From Nonomuraea helvata (GTDB lineage: Bacteria; Actinomycetota; Actinomycetes; Streptosporangiales; Streptosporangiaceae): a stretch of DNA of 64,000 nt. The notes below the pieces were generated by a model. It saw nothing but the letters and a program-made list of their open reading frames with translations, was not told the origin of the DNA and searched no databases. Made by a program: the position numbers and the translations under genes. Each line of letters opens with the position of its first letter. The first letter of the stretch is position 1. This document shows positions 8,501-16,776 of the stretch, one piece after another. The DNA is taken from positions 496,001-560,000 of the forward strand of contig NZ_BAAAXV010000001.1 of NCBI RefSeq assembly GCF_039535785.1, given 5' to 3'.

Positions 8501-9125
8501 GACCGGGCCGCGCATCACCGTCCCCGACCACACCGACCTCATCACGGCGATGGCGATCAGCCCCGACGGGGCCACTGTGGCGAGCGCGGGCTTCGACAAC
8601 CGGGTACGGCTCTTCGACGTGGCCACCCGCCGCGAGATCCCGGGCCCGTCGTACGCGGCCCAGGGCGGGTTCGTCAACGCCATGGCGTTCAGCCCCAACG
8701 GTCAGAGGCTGGCGTTCACGGCCTCCGACTACAGCATCCGGCTGTGGGACGTGCCGCGCCGCCGCGCGGTCGGCGTCGGCCTGATCACCGAGGACGGCTC
8801 GGCGAACACGCTCGCGTTCAGCCCGGACGGCGAGATCCTCGTCACCGGCATGTCCAACGGCGACGTGCAGCTGTGGGACCTGCGGACGTACCGGCGGCTC
8901 GGCTCCCCGATGGTCGGCCACACCAAGGGCGTGACCGCGCTCTCCTACAGCCGGGACGGCACGACCGTCGCCACGGTGTCGGACGACAGGACGGCGCGGC
9001 TGTGGAACGTCCGCACGCCCCCCGACCTGGTGGCCGCGGCGTGCGCCAATGCGGGCCGCTCCCTCACCCGGGAGGAGTGGGAGAATCTGGTACCACAGGA
9101 GAAATACCGCGAGACGTGTCCGTGA
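5559..9125 (+). CDS. nSTAND1 NTPase with WD40 repeats
   Basis: 1188 aa from ATG 5559 (ATG 5568 also possible; no clear ribosome binding site). CPYQGLAPF and FFGR mark the start of an nSTAND1 domain; the P-loop is GASGVGKS (about residues 62-69) and Walker B is LVLVVDQFEELF (D150). After a helical region there is one transmembrane helix (about 474-495), followed by 'ANDADWQRRKASSRQLAAQS'. Roughly 14 WD40 blades follow, with recurring AFSPDG and RLWD motifs, filling residues about 550-1165. The architecture is that of signal-sensing STAND ATPases, with the propeller as sensor or scaffold. The trigger is unknown. Confidence 0.9.
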   Translation: MSAMDEREEGGRSDDVCPYQGLAPFETAKAGLFFGRTRATLSLLERLGRRWAERGSILLVSGASGVGKSSLLRAGLIPALAEGRLPLTGSQRWPRLLITPTAKPFHALAEAWTQAFGGPAGTWDEQLRDDPRRALSGALSPADRLVLVVDQFEELFTLVTDEQERQAFVRTLDTMAEGPHGAGVVIGVRADYWDRCAAYPQFAEAIQDGQVIVEPMTESDLRLAITGPAAAGGLEIEPGLVETILGELGVDRAEGDRYEAGVLPLLSQALRNTWERREDGTLTVRGYEESGRVRDSVRRTAEEVLGRLPPEDRKTALRLFRRMTLITAGGRVARRRATLAEIHAAAAAHSAERRDQVEALLSAFAGRRLLTLHEDTAEIAHDALLTAWPTLRQWLEPDLAAQAVYDQLVEDAAQWADHHRDPAFLYRGARLLAVDDNRPRWERDPDSFPPSGPTVERFLAASIRETRRAGRRRRLVMAGLAVLSVLALIAAGVAVKAANDADWQRRKASSRQLAAQSEVTGDAPLASMLAVAAWRIAETDEARNRVLSAATRTARGNFSADSKPLTALAFTPDGSTIVTGSDDGTVRFWDAASRRQLGAPISRRKFECSGIKLALSPDGRTLATACGSTVRFYEVATHREPGPPLEHTEVVSAIAYNPDGKTFVTGDFRGVVQQWDVATHRPHGAPMGRPDDGPDLSSIIHGVAYSRDGKILAAGGKDKTARLWDTATSRQLGAPFAGHRQGVDAVALSPDGTLLATLGYDRTGRLWSTATHQQIGMLKDRTAGYESIAFSPDGTRIVTGGDSGRTVLWDTASRQQLLLLADNYSSVGSVAFSPDGKLIAAAGGDGVARLADARTHLQLGTAMPALGAVALSPDGRVLAAGMPDDKNPAIQLWDVATQRPLGPPLNPGGPRRAVYRLSFAPDGRTLLSEGADGLRLWDVASRREIVHERTLSAAVISADGRFAAAQKDKSIVFWDFARRSETGPRITVPDHTDLITAMAISPDGATVASAGFDNRVRLFDVATRREIPGPSYAAQGGFVNAMAFSPNGQRLAFTASDYSIRLWDVPRRRAVGVGLITEDGSANTLAFSPDGEILVTGMSNGDVQLWDLRTYRRLGSPMVGHTKGVTALSYSRDGTTVATVSDDRTARLWNVRTPPDLVAAACANAGRSLTREEWENLVPQEKYRETCP

Positions 9126-9154
9126 CCCTGGCTCCCACCGCGGAGAGAGCGAGC

Positions 9155-9808
9155 ATGTTCCTTCGAGGTTTCCGGCGACGGACAGGCAGGCCCGTCCCGG
9201 AACTGGCCGCGCTGTTCCGTTCGATCATCGACGGCGGCCGGCAGTTCCACCCGCTCGCGTCCGACTTCCTGGAACACTTCATGGACGGCGCGGGCGCCTC
9301 CAGGACGATGTCCCTGCGCTGGCTGCGCTCGTTCAAAGTGATCAAGAAGGCCGAGCGCAAGAACCAGCGCCGCTTCGAACGGCAGCTCGCCCGGGAGGCG
9401 GGGCGGCTGCGCGACGGCGCGTCCACGTGGCTGCACGACCACTGGGACGCGCGGATCAACGCGTTCATCGGTACGGAGCTGTTCTACGTCAGCAGGGTGA
9501 GCCTGCTGCGCTCGCAGGGCTCGTTCGTCCTGACCCGGGACGGGCCGGAGGTGCGGATCTCCGGCACGGTCCGCCACCGCTGGTTCGATCCCTATGACTG
9601 GGATCGCGGCCGGTGGGTCTACATCCCCCGGCACGGGTTCGTTCCGATCGCGGTCGGCCGGGAGCTGGTCGAGGCCGACGAGGCACGCAACTTCCTGATG
9701 GAGTCACGCCATGTCCAGACATTGGAGGGGATGTTCCTGGACGGCCGGTGGCCGCACCGCGGCAGGGCGAGGTTCGAGTGGTCGCTGGTGAGGACCGGGC
9801 GCCGGTGA
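9155..9808 (+). CDS. Conserved-type hypothetical protein coupled to a NACHT gene
   Basis: 217 aa from ATG 9155, which has GGAGAG 7 bp upstream; GTG 9116 is an alternative. I do not recognise a named family. The N-terminal half is basic and helical (KVIKKAERKNQRRFERQL). The C-terminal half has beta strands 'GSFVLTRDGPEVRISGTVRH' followed by WFDPYDWD, a segment I loosely associate with domains seen in actinobacterial secreted or polymorphic-toxin proteins. There is no signal peptide or membrane helix. Its stop overlaps the NACHT start (GTGA), so the two are probably made together; it could be an effector, a ligand or a regulator of the NTPase. Confidence 0.6.
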   Translation: MFLRGFRRRTGRPVPELAALFRSIIDGGRQFHPLASDFLEHFMDGAGASRTMSLRWLRSFKVIKKAERKNQRRFERQLAREAGRLRDGASTWLHDHWDARINAFIGTELFYVSRVSLLRSQGSFVLTRDGPEVRISGTVRHRWFDPYDWDRGRWVYIPRHGFVPIAVGRELVEADEARNFLMESRHVQTLEGMFLDGRWPHRGRARFEWSLVRTGRR

Positions 9809-12372
9809 TCGCGGACCGTCCCTCTCAGCCCGATCCCGCCCAGGCCGGCAGCGTGGCGGACTTCGTCCGGTCGCTGGTCCAGCTCAGGCAGTGGGCGGGG
9901 CAGCCGTCTCTGAGCAGGCTGCGCTCTCTCGGCGGCCAGACGGTGACCCCGGACGGGGCCATGGTCGACGCGCTGCCGAAGAGCACGACCTCGCACGTTC
10001 TGCGGCAGACTGACAGGCTGCCGCGGTGGGATTTCGTGAGAGCCTTCGTCACCGCCTGCCTACGCTCCTGCGACGTTCCGGACGAACTGATTCCCGAAGA
10101 GCTCGAACGCTGGCGAGCCGCACGGACGGCCCTGGCCGAACCGGTCGCTCCACCCCCTTCCGGCGCCGAGGAGCGGACGTCCCCGGCCATGCCGCCGGAG
10201 CCTCGAGAAGATCACGCACTCGAGCTGCTGTCACGGCGAGTGGTCCGGGAAGAGGACAGGGCGCGGAAAGGGCTGCTGAGCGGCTACAACATCGCGCCCG
10301 TCTCCTTCGGGCTGTACGCCGACTCGATCCGTCGCGACGACGTACCCGGCGAGTTGGCGGACGATCTGCACTCGATCGGCCGGCTCTTCACCGGCCTGCG
10401 CCCGCAGCGCCTGCTCGTCGTGGGCGCATCGGGATCGGGCAAGACGGTGCTCGCCATCGAACTGGTGCTGCAACTCCTGGAGCCCTTCGTGGCCGCCGAC
10501 GGACGGCCCGGTCACCCGCGGATGGTGCCGGTGCGCCTGAACGCGGCCCGATGGACCTTGGGAAGGCCGTTCGAACCATGGCTGGCCGAGCAGCTGGTGC
10601 AGGACTTCGGGCTCGCGCTCGAGGACGCCCTGCGGCTGGTACGTGATCGCCGGGTACTGCCGGTGGTGGACGGACTGGACGAACTGGACCCCGAGCCGTC
10701 GATGGGCTCACCCCGCCGGGCGATCGGACTGCTGACCGAGCTCAACCGGTACAGCGACCTGTCCGGGCGACGGCCGGGGGCGGTCGTCGTGACCTGTCGA
10801 GCCGATCGTCACGCCGAGCTGCGCGCGGCCGGGGTCGAGCTCGACAACGCCGCCCGGATCCATCTCCACAGCCTGACCACCGAACAGATCAGCACGTACC
10901 TGCACGCCCGCTGGCCGGACGGCCATCTTTGCGAAAAGCACCGCGACGACATCCATGCGGCACTGTCCGGACCGGCGGGGAAGGCCGTTCACACCGCTCT
11001 CGCCACACCCTGGCGACTGCTGCTGACCGTCACCGCCGTGGAGGCCGGTGCCGATCCCGTCGAGCTGCTCCGGGTGGATCCGCGCACCGACCCGCGTGAG
11101 GGAGCGGTGTCGATCGGCCGAAGGTTGCTGGAGGCGTACGTCCCGGCGGCGACCGGCCTCACACCCCGCGCCGCCCTGGGCACTCCGTACCGGTCCCGTC
11201 AGGTGCGATCGTGGCTCGTGCACCTCGCGGACCACCTGCGCTGGCAGGCCACCCGCACCGCCGAGGAGGACCGGCCGCCGCCCGGTCTGACGGCGATCGA
11301 CATCGTCCCCCACCTGCTGTGGCCGATCGGCGGCCGGCGCCGGGTCCAGGCGTTGCACTGCCTGTGCAGTGTGATCTTCGCGGTCATCGCCATGCTGGCC
11401 TTCTGGACGGGCTCGGCGGTCGACAGCCCTGGCGACCTGCGTGCCGGACTCGACCCGGAACAGCTGCTCACCTTGGCCCTCATGGCGGGCTGGGTGGCCG
11501 TCGCAACCGGCCTGTCGCTGTCGCCGTGGCCGGCCGCAGCCGGTGGGCGGGCCGATGTCCCTCGCGGGCGGCGCATCACCGGCGGTCTGCTCGGCGCCCT
11601 GGCGGGCCTCCCCGTCGGAGTGCTCGGTGGCCTGGCCGGGCTGGTACTGACCGGAGAACGCATCTTCGGTCCCGTCTTCGCCGTCGCCGCGGGGGGAACC
11701 GGTGGGCTGGCGCTCGGAGCGGTCATCGGGCTGACCGCCGCCGGTCGGCGCGGGGCCGAGCGCATGACCGTGTCCGAGGTGGTCCGCACCGAACTCGTCA
11801 CCCTGGTGGGCTTCGGACTGTGCGGCGCGCTCACCGGGCTGGCGCCGCTGCGGCTGTCCCACGCCGGCCCGGTGCCGCTGGCCGCGGGCGTCACCGGGGC
11901 CTTCGTGCTGGCCTTCACGCTCGGGGTGCTGTTCAAGATCACCACTGGCGGCTGGAGCAAGGACGCGGAGCTCGCCCACCCGCGGGAAGCCCTTCACCGC
12001 AACCTGACGATCGGGCTGGCGTTCGGCCTCACCGGCGGTGTGGCCGCGTTTCTGGTGTTCGTCATGAACCAGGACATCGTCGAGTCACTGGCGTGCGCGA
12101 TCGTCGGCGGCGTGACCTTCGGCCTGGCCTTCGGCGCGATCGCCTGGACCCGCACCATGATCGGGCTGGTCGTCGCGGCCATGCGCGGTCTGCTTCCGTT
12201 GCGGCTGTGGGACTTTCTCGACTGGGCCTGCGAGGCACGGCTGCTGCGCGTCTCCGGCGCCACGTACCAGTTCCGGCACCGCGAGCTCCAGGACTTCCTG
12301 ACTCCGTCCGGGAGCGCCGGGAAGGGGACCGGCCGCCTCTGGGCTGGGAGGAGGCGGGCCGGTGCGCGCTAG
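9805..12372 (+). CDS. NACHT-type STAND NTPase with polytopic membrane C-terminus
   Basis: 855 aa from GTG 9805, which overlaps the previous stop (GTGA). The N-terminus (about 1-110) resembles the helical domain 'FVRSLVQLRQWAGQPSLSRL' found before NTPases in actinomycetes. A NACHT domain follows: P-loop GASGSGKT (about 207-214), Walker B RRVLPVVDGLDELDP (about 285-297), and a winged helix near 'HTALATPWRLLLTV'. From about residue 520 to 790 there are about eight hydrophobic segments rich in Gly and Ala, and the tail ends 'YQFRHRELQDFL'. The membrane region in place of repeats suggests a membrane-acting output. It is convergent with the MFS gene, 34 bp apart. Confidence 0.85.
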   Translation: MIADRPSQPDPAQAGSVADFVRSLVQLRQWAGQPSLSRLRSLGGQTVTPDGAMVDALPKSTTSHVLRQTDRLPRWDFVRAFVTACLRSCDVPDELIPEELERWRAARTALAEPVAPPPSGAEERTSPAMPPEPREDHALELLSRRVVREEDRARKGLLSGYNIAPVSFGLYADSIRRDDVPGELADDLHSIGRLFTGLRPQRLLVVGASGSGKTVLAIELVLQLLEPFVAADGRPGHPRMVPVRLNAARWTLGRPFEPWLAEQLVQDFGLALEDALRLVRDRRVLPVVDGLDELDPEPSMGSPRRAIGLLTELNRYSDLSGRRPGAVVVTCRADRHAELRAAGVELDNAARIHLHSLTTEQISTYLHARWPDGHLCEKHRDDIHAALSGPAGKAVHTALATPWRLLLTVTAVEAGADPVELLRVDPRTDPREGAVSIGRRLLEAYVPAATGLTPRAALGTPYRSRQVRSWLVHLADHLRWQATRTAEEDRPPPGLTAIDIVPHLLWPIGGRRRVQALHCLCSVIFAVIAMLAFWTGSAVDSPGDLRAGLDPEQLLTLALMAGWVAVATGLSLSPWPAAAGGRADVPRGRRITGGLLGALAGLPVGVLGGLAGLVLTGERIFGPVFAVAAGGTGGLALGAVIGLTAAGRRGAERMTVSEVVRTELVTLVGFGLCGALTGLAPLRLSHAGPVPLAAGVTGAFVLAFTLGVLFKITTGGWSKDAELAHPREALHRNLTIGLAFGLTGGVAAFLVFVMNQDIVESLACAIVGGVTFGLAFGAIAWTRTMIGLVVAAMRGLLPLRLWDFLDWACEARLLRVSGATYQFRHRELQDFLTPSGSAGKGTGRLWAGRRRAGAR

Positions 12373-12406
12373 TGCGTGCGGGCTGAGTGGGGCGGGCCGG
12401 GATGCG

Positions 12407-13858
12407 CTAGTGTGCGCGGACCTCGCGGTCGGCGTCGGCGGGCCGGTCGGGGGGCGCCGGGTGGGCGGCGGTGCGCCGGCCCGGGATGGCCAGGACGATG
12501 AGTGCCGCCACCAGGGCCACGCCGCCGCCGATGATGAAGCCGGCGCGGAAGCCGGCCTCGGACGGCAGCGTCGCGGGACCGAACTTGATCGTCAGGTTGG
12601 CCAGCACCGCCCCGAGCACGGCGCTGGCGCAGGACGTGCCGATCGAGCGCATCAGGCTGTTGAGCCCGTTGGCGGCGGCCGTCTCGGTGAGCGGCACGGC
12701 GCTCATGATGATGGACGGCATGGCCGCGTACGCGAAGCCGATCCCCGCGGCGACCACCGCGGAGAAGACCAGGACTCCCCACGCGTGGTCCATGAGTCCG
12801 AGTGCCATGAGGTAGCCGGCGGCGATGATGACGGTGCCGAGCAGCAGGGACGTCTTGGGTCCCCGCGCCGCGGACAGGCGCGCCGCCACGGGCGAGATCG
12901 CCATCATCATGAGCCCGGACGGCGCCATCCACAGGCCGGCCTCGACCATCGAACGTCCCAGGCCGTAGCCGGTGGCCGCGGGCAGCTGCAGCAGCTGGGG
13001 CGTGATCAGCGACATCGCGTACATGGCGAAGCCGATGACGATCGAGGCCAGGTTGGTCATCAGCACCTGGCGGCGCACGCTGGTGCGCAGGTCGATCAGC
13101 GGCGCGGGCCTGCGCAGCTCCCACCATCCCCACAGCAGCAGGATCACCGCCGCGGCGGCGAACATCCCGAGCGTGGTGCCGCTCGTCCAGCCCCAGTCGC
13201 TGCCCTTGGAGATCGGCAGCAGGAGCAGGACCAGGCCGGCCGCCAGCCCCGCCGCCCCGACGAAGTCGAAGCGTCCCGGCGACTTGACCGGCGACTCCGG
13301 CACGATCAGCAGGATCAGGACGCTCATCAGCAGGCCGAGCCCGGCCGCGGCCCAGAACAGCGCGTGCCAGCTGACGTACTGGGCGACGAGCGCGGCGGCG
13401 GGCAGGCCGAGCGCGCCGCCCACACCGAGCGAGGAGCTCATCAGCCCGATGGCCGAGCCGAGCCGCTCCGGCGGCAGCACGTCACGCATGATGGCGATGC
13501 CCAGCGGGATCACGCCCATGCCGAGCCCCTGCAGCGTACGGCCGATCACCATGGGGGCCAGCGAGTTGGCGGGCGCGCACACCAGGGAGCCGGCGGCCAG
13601 CAGGAGCGCGCTGACCATCATGACGCGGCGCTTGCCGTACAGGTCACCGAGCCGTCCCGAGACGGGCATCGCCACCGCGCCGGCCAGCAGGGTCGCGGTG
13701 ATGGCCCAGAAGGCGTCGGCGGGGGTGGTGTGCAGCAGCGTCGGCAGGGTGGCGATGAGCGGGACGATCAGGGTCTGCATCAGCGAGACCGTGATGCCCG
13801 CCGCGGCCAGCACACTGATGATCGCTCCGCTGCGCTGGGCGGCGGACGTCGAACTCAT
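12407..13858 (-). CDS. MFS drug/metabolite exporter (DHA2-like)
   Basis: 483 aa from ATG 13858. The fold is a 14-helix DHA2-type transporter: motif A 'GRLGDLYGKRRVMM' in the loop after helix 2, and motif C-like 'GRTLQGLGMGVIPLGIAIMR', with helices continuing to about residue 460. It is divergent from a marR gene with palindromic sites between them, the standard layout of a MarR-repressed exporter. The substrate cannot be read from the sequence. Confidence 0.9.
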   Translation of the reverse strand: MSSTSAAQRSGAIISVLAAAGITVSLMQTLIVPLIATLPTLLHTTPADAFWAITATLLAGAVAMPVSGRLGDLYGKRRVMMVSALLLAAGSLVCAPANSLAPMVIGRTLQGLGMGVIPLGIAIMRDVLPPERLGSAIGLMSSSLGVGGALGLPAAALVAQYVSWHALFWAAAGLGLLMSVLILLIVPESPVKSPGRFDFVGAAGLAAGLVLLLLPISKGSDWGWTSGTTLGMFAAAAVILLLWGWWELRRPAPLIDLRTSVRRQVLMTNLASIVIGFAMYAMSLITPQLLQLPAATGYGLGRSMVEAGLWMAPSGLMMMAISPVAARLSAARGPKTSLLLGTVIIAAGYLMALGLMDHAWGVLVFSAVVAAGIGFAYAAMPSIIMSAVPLTETAAANGLNSLMRSIGTSCASAVLGAVLANLTIKFGPATLPSEAGFRAGFIIGGGVALVAALIVLAIPGRRTAAHPAPPDRPADADREVRAH

Positions 13859-13881
13859 GAGTTCTCCGAATCTCGCGTGGA

Positions 13882-13930
13882 TATGCACGATGCATACGGT
13901 GTGTATCCTACAGTTCCCTATATAGAGGGA
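13882..13930 (+). promoter_or_regulatory. Divergent MFS/marR promoter region with two inverted repeats
   Basis: TATGCA-CGA-TGCATA (13882-13896) is a perfect inverted repeat. TCCCT-ATATAG-AGGGA (13915-13930) is a second dyad with an AT-rich centre. Both lie in the 90-bp gap between the divergent starts and are far AT-richer than the flanks. They are plausible MarR operators controlling both genes. Confidence 0.55.
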
Positions 13931-13948
13931 TCTTCGAGAAGCGGTGGG

Positions 13949-14389
13949 GTGGGACTCGTGCGCGAGGAGATCGTTCACATCGAGCGCGAGCTCATGCTCA
14001 TCGGCCGCTACAAGGAGCTGGCGGCGACGGCCGCGCCTGTCCAGGAACGGCGGCTCGAGCGCGGCAGCAGCTACATCCTGCTCAGCCGGCTCGAGGCCGA
14101 GGGACCGATGTCGATCGGCCAGCTCGCGCAGGCCTTCAGCCTCGACACCTCCACCGTCAACCGGCAGACCGCCGTCCTGCTCCGCGAGGGCCTGGCCGAG
14201 CGCATCCCCGACCCCGAGGGCGGGATGGCACGCAAGCTCCGCATCACCGACGAGGGCCTGCGCCGGGTCGCCGGGGAACGCGAGTACCGGCTCAACGGCC
14301 TGGCCACGGTCCTGAAGGACTGGTCCCCGGAGGAGCTGGCCTCTTTCGCCGAAGGCCTGGCGCACTTCAACGCCAGCATCGAGCACTAG
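13949..14389 (+). CDS. MarR family transcriptional regulator
   Basis: 146 aa from GTG 13949, with GAGAAG 6 bp upstream (GTG 13958 also possible). The winged-helix region is clear: 'MSIGQLAQAFSLDTSTVNRQ' (helix-turn-helix), followed by 'LLREGLAERIPDPEGGMARK' with the wing Asp-Arg-like turn and 'LRITDEG', the MarR signature. It probably represses the divergent MFS gene and itself through the dyads at 13882-13930. Confidence 0.9.
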   Translation: MGLVREEIVHIERELMLIGRYKELAATAAPVQERRLERGSSYILLSRLEAEGPMSIGQLAQAFSLDTSTVNRQTAVLLREGLAERIPDPEGGMARKLRITDEGLRRVAGEREYRLNGLATVLKDWSPEELASFAEGLAHFNASIEH

Positions 14390-14409
14390 AGGCGGGCGGG
14401 GCGGTCCCG

Positions 14410-15462
14410 TCAGTCGCGCACGCCCGCCACCTCGACGATGGTCTTCAGCAGGTCCCGCGGCGGGTCGGCCAGCCCACGCCGTACGGCTTCCGCCAGCGGG
14501 ACCGTCTGCACCGGCAGCTGATCCACGCGGACGTGCCCGCCGTGCAGCAGGGCGACCGCCCCGCGCACGTCGGTGTCCCACCGGTGCGAGGCCGACCCGA
14601 GGACGCGCTTCTCCCCCAGCACCACGTCCAGCGCGGGAAGGGCGGCCGGTTCCGGCGTCACGCCGAGCAGGACGGTGGTGCCGCCGCGCCGGCAGAGCGA
14701 CACCGCGCCCGTGACAGCGGAGGCCGTCCCCGCGCTCTCCACGACGACGTCGGCGCCACGCCCGCCGGTCAGCTCGCGCACGGCGGCGTCCGCGGCGTCG
14801 CCGGGAGAAGCGGCGACGAGCCCGCATGAGCCGGCCAGCGCTCGGCGGCCCGGATCCGGGTCGACCGCGACGATCGCCGCCGCGCCGCGGCACCTGGCCA
14901 CCTGGGCGACCAGCAGCCCGATCGTGCCGGCCCCCACGACCGCGACCACGGCGCCGGACACGTCACCGGCCTTGTCGAGCGCGCGTACGGCGACCGCCGC
15001 GGGCTCGGCGAAGACGGCGACCTCGGCGGGGAGGCCGCCGGGCAGGGGAACGCAGCGATCGGCCGGCGCCACCAGGTACTCCGCCAGCCCGCCGTCGTCC
15101 TGCAGCCCGAGCGCCGCCCCGCGCTCGCACAGCGGGTACTCCCCTCGAGCGCACCACCAGCACCGGCCGCAGCCCAGCACGACGTCGGGCACGACCGGGG
15201 TGCCGGATGCGAGGGTGACGCCCGCGCCGGGGTCCACCACCACGCCGACGATCTCGTGCCCGAGGGTGAGCGGCGCCGCCCGGCCGGTCAGCGGGTGCGG
15301 CGACACGGGCACCACGATCGGGCCCGAGTGGTACTCCTCCACGTCGCTGCCGCAGATGCCGCAGAGCGTGACCGCGATCAGCACCTCGCCGGGGCCGGGC
15401 CTGGGCACCTCGACGTCGTCCAGCCGGACGTCGCCGCGCCCGTACCAGCGCAGTGCCTTCAT
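14410..15462 (-). CDS. Zinc-dependent alcohol/polyol dehydrogenase (MDR superfamily)
   Basis: 350 aa from ATG 15462, overlapping the stop of the upstream dehydratase gene (ATGA). Catalytic zinc site: CGICGSD (Cys), GHE, then the structural zinc Cys cluster 'LGCGRCWWCARGEYPLC'. The nucleotide-binding loop is VVGAGTIGLL, and an acidic residue follows in AVDPD, which favours NAD(H). It resembles threonine/sorbitol/galactitol-type dehydrogenases. Being the second gene of the leftward arm of a GntR-controlled sugar locus, it probably oxidises a sugar or polyol intermediate; the exact substrate is unknown. Confidence 0.85.
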   Translation of the reverse strand: MKALRWYGRGDVRLDDVEVPRPGPGEVLIAVTLCGICGSDVEEYHSGPIVVPVSPHPLTGRAAPLTLGHEIVGVVVDPGAGVTLASGTPVVPDVVLGCGRCWWCARGEYPLCERGAALGLQDDGGLAEYLVAPADRCVPLPGGLPAEVAVFAEPAAVAVRALDKAGDVSGAVVAVVGAGTIGLLVAQVARCRGAAAIVAVDPDPGRRALAGSCGLVAASPGDAADAAVRELTGGRGADVVVESAGTASAVTGAVSLCRRGGTTVLLGVTPEPAALPALDVVLGEKRVLGSASHRWDTDVRGAVALLHGGHVRVDQLPVQTVPLAEAVRRGLADPPRDLLKTIVEVAGVRD

Positions 15463-16661
15463 GCCCGCGTCCCGGTCAGCCGCGTCGTCACGCCTGGACG
15501 CCCGGTGAGGCCCTCGGCGAGCTCGACGCCCAGCCCCGGCCGCCCGTTCAGGCTCACCCGGCCGTTCTCCACCGGCGGCAGGCCGGTCGCCAGCTCCTCG
15601 TACCACGTGTGGCGGAACGCGCGCACGCTCTCTTGCACCAGCGCGTTGGGCTGGCTCAGGGCGAGGTGGACGCAGGCCGCGAACGAGACGGGCCCGGTGC
15701 AGTCGTGCGGCGCGAACGGCAGGTCGTACGAGTCGGCGAGTGCGGCGATCTTGCGGGCCTCGGTCAGCCCGCCCGTCCAGCCGATGTCGACGATCGCGAC
15801 GCGGATCGCCGAGCGCTCCAGCAGCGCGCGGAACGAGCGCTGCCCGGTCAGCGTCTCGCCGGTGGCGAGCGGCACGGATGTCGCGGACTGCAGCGTGGCG
15901 AAGGAGGTGTGGCTGTCGGACCGCAACGGGTCCTCGACCCAGTAGGGGGCGAAGCGCTCGAGCTCTCCGACCAGGCCGAGCGCGGCGTGCAGGCTCCAGA
16001 GCCCGTGCAGCTCGACCATGACGTCCATCTCGGGGACGGCGTTCTTGATCTCGTCGAGCACTCGCAGGCCGGCACGTAAGTCGTCCCGCTCCAGCCGCAT
16101 GCCGCCGGTGCGCTCGGCCGCTTCGTCGAACGGCCACACCTTCATGGCGCGCAGCCCCTCGTCCCACAGGTCCTTGGCCAGTTCGCCCGGCCGTTCGAGG
16201 AAGCCGCGCAGGTCCTCGTACCCCGACGTCTCCGCCAGACCCCAGTTGGACACGGCCTGGCGCGGCTCGTTCTTGACGTACGAGGGCCCCGCGCAGGTGT
16301 TGTAGACCGGCAGGCTGTCCTGGTAGGGCCCGCCGAGCAGGGTGGCCACCGGCTGGCCCGCGGCCTTGCCGAGCAGGTCCCACACCGCCATGTCGATCGC
16401 CCCGTTGCCGCGGGTCTCCACGCCGCTGCCCTGGAAGCCCACGTGCCCGGTGAGCAGCCGGCGCAGCCGCTCCGGGCTGGGCAGCGGCGCGCCCACCAGC
16501 TGCGGCGCGACGGTCTCGTGCAGGTACGCCTCGACCGCCTCGGCCCCGAAGAACGACTCACCGAGGCCGGTCCGGCCGTCCTCGGTGTGCAGCCGTACCA
16601 GGAGCACGTTGGGCTGAATCGGGCATCGGATGGTTTCCAGGCCGGCGGCTCGGATGCTCAT
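15459..16661 (-). CDS. Enolase-superfamily (mandelate racemase/muconate cycloisomerase type) sugar-acid dehydratase
   Basis: 400 aa. The N-terminal capping domain contains 'GRTGLGESFF' and 'GAIDMAVWDLLGKAAGQPVA', a signature of the superfamily. In the barrel, the metal ligands are expected at VELHG (about 215), WVEDPL and TGE, with the general base His in FAPHDC. This matches aldonate dehydratases such as galactonate/gluconate dehydratase rather than muconate enzymes. It is the first gene of the leftward arm, translationally coupled to the dehydrogenase. Likely role: dehydration of a sugar acid released or oxidised in the same pathway. The substrate is an inference. Confidence 0.85.
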   Translation of the reverse strand: MSIRAAGLETIRCPIQPNVLLVRLHTEDGRTGLGESFFGAEAVEAYLHETVAPQLVGAPLPSPERLRRLLTGHVGFQGSGVETRGNGAIDMAVWDLLGKAAGQPVATLLGGPYQDSLPVYNTCAGPSYVKNEPRQAVSNWGLAETSGYEDLRGFLERPGELAKDLWDEGLRAMKVWPFDEAAERTGGMRLERDDLRAGLRVLDEIKNAVPEMDVMVELHGLWSLHAALGLVGELERFAPYWVEDPLRSDSHTSFATLQSATSVPLATGETLTGQRSFRALLERSAIRVAIVDIGWTGGLTEARKIAALADSYDLPFAPHDCTGPVSFAACVHLALSQPNALVQESVRAFRHTWYEELATGLPPVENGRVSLNGRPGLGVELAEGLTGRPGVTTRLTGTRA

Positions 16662-16669
16662 GATTCGAG

Positions 16670-16754
16670 GACCATATCTGGTCAGACCAGCAACCTACAA
16701 GACCTTGACAAGGACATATTCACCAGGGAAGCTCGGGCAATCTGGTAAGACCAA
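16670..16754 (+). promoter_or_regulatory. Divergent promoter with FadR-type GntR operators
   Basis: CTGGTCAGACCAG (16678-16690) is a perfect inverted repeat, and CTGGTAAGACCAA (16742-16754) is a near copy. Both fit the FadR-subfamily consensus TNGTNNNACNA. GACCA-TATC-TGGTC (16670-16683) overlaps the first site. A TTGACA hexamer at 16705-16710 lies between the two operators. The sites flank the promoters of the leftward dehydratase arm and the rightward hydrolase/ABC arm, so one repressor can control both. Confidence 0.75.
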
Positions 16755-16776
16755 CGTCGGGACGGATGTTGAGACT

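Noticed and set aside
5826-8921. A 1031-codon open frame on the minus strand opposite the nSTAND1-WD40 gene
   Set aside because: It is the mirror of the WD40 repeats in high-GC DNA; low-complexity composition, no domain, and the plus strand has clear motifs.
12362-13948. Long open frame leading into the marR gene on the plus strand
   Set aside because: It is antisense to the MFS gene, rich in Arg/Gly/His/Gln, and ends at the real MarR start.
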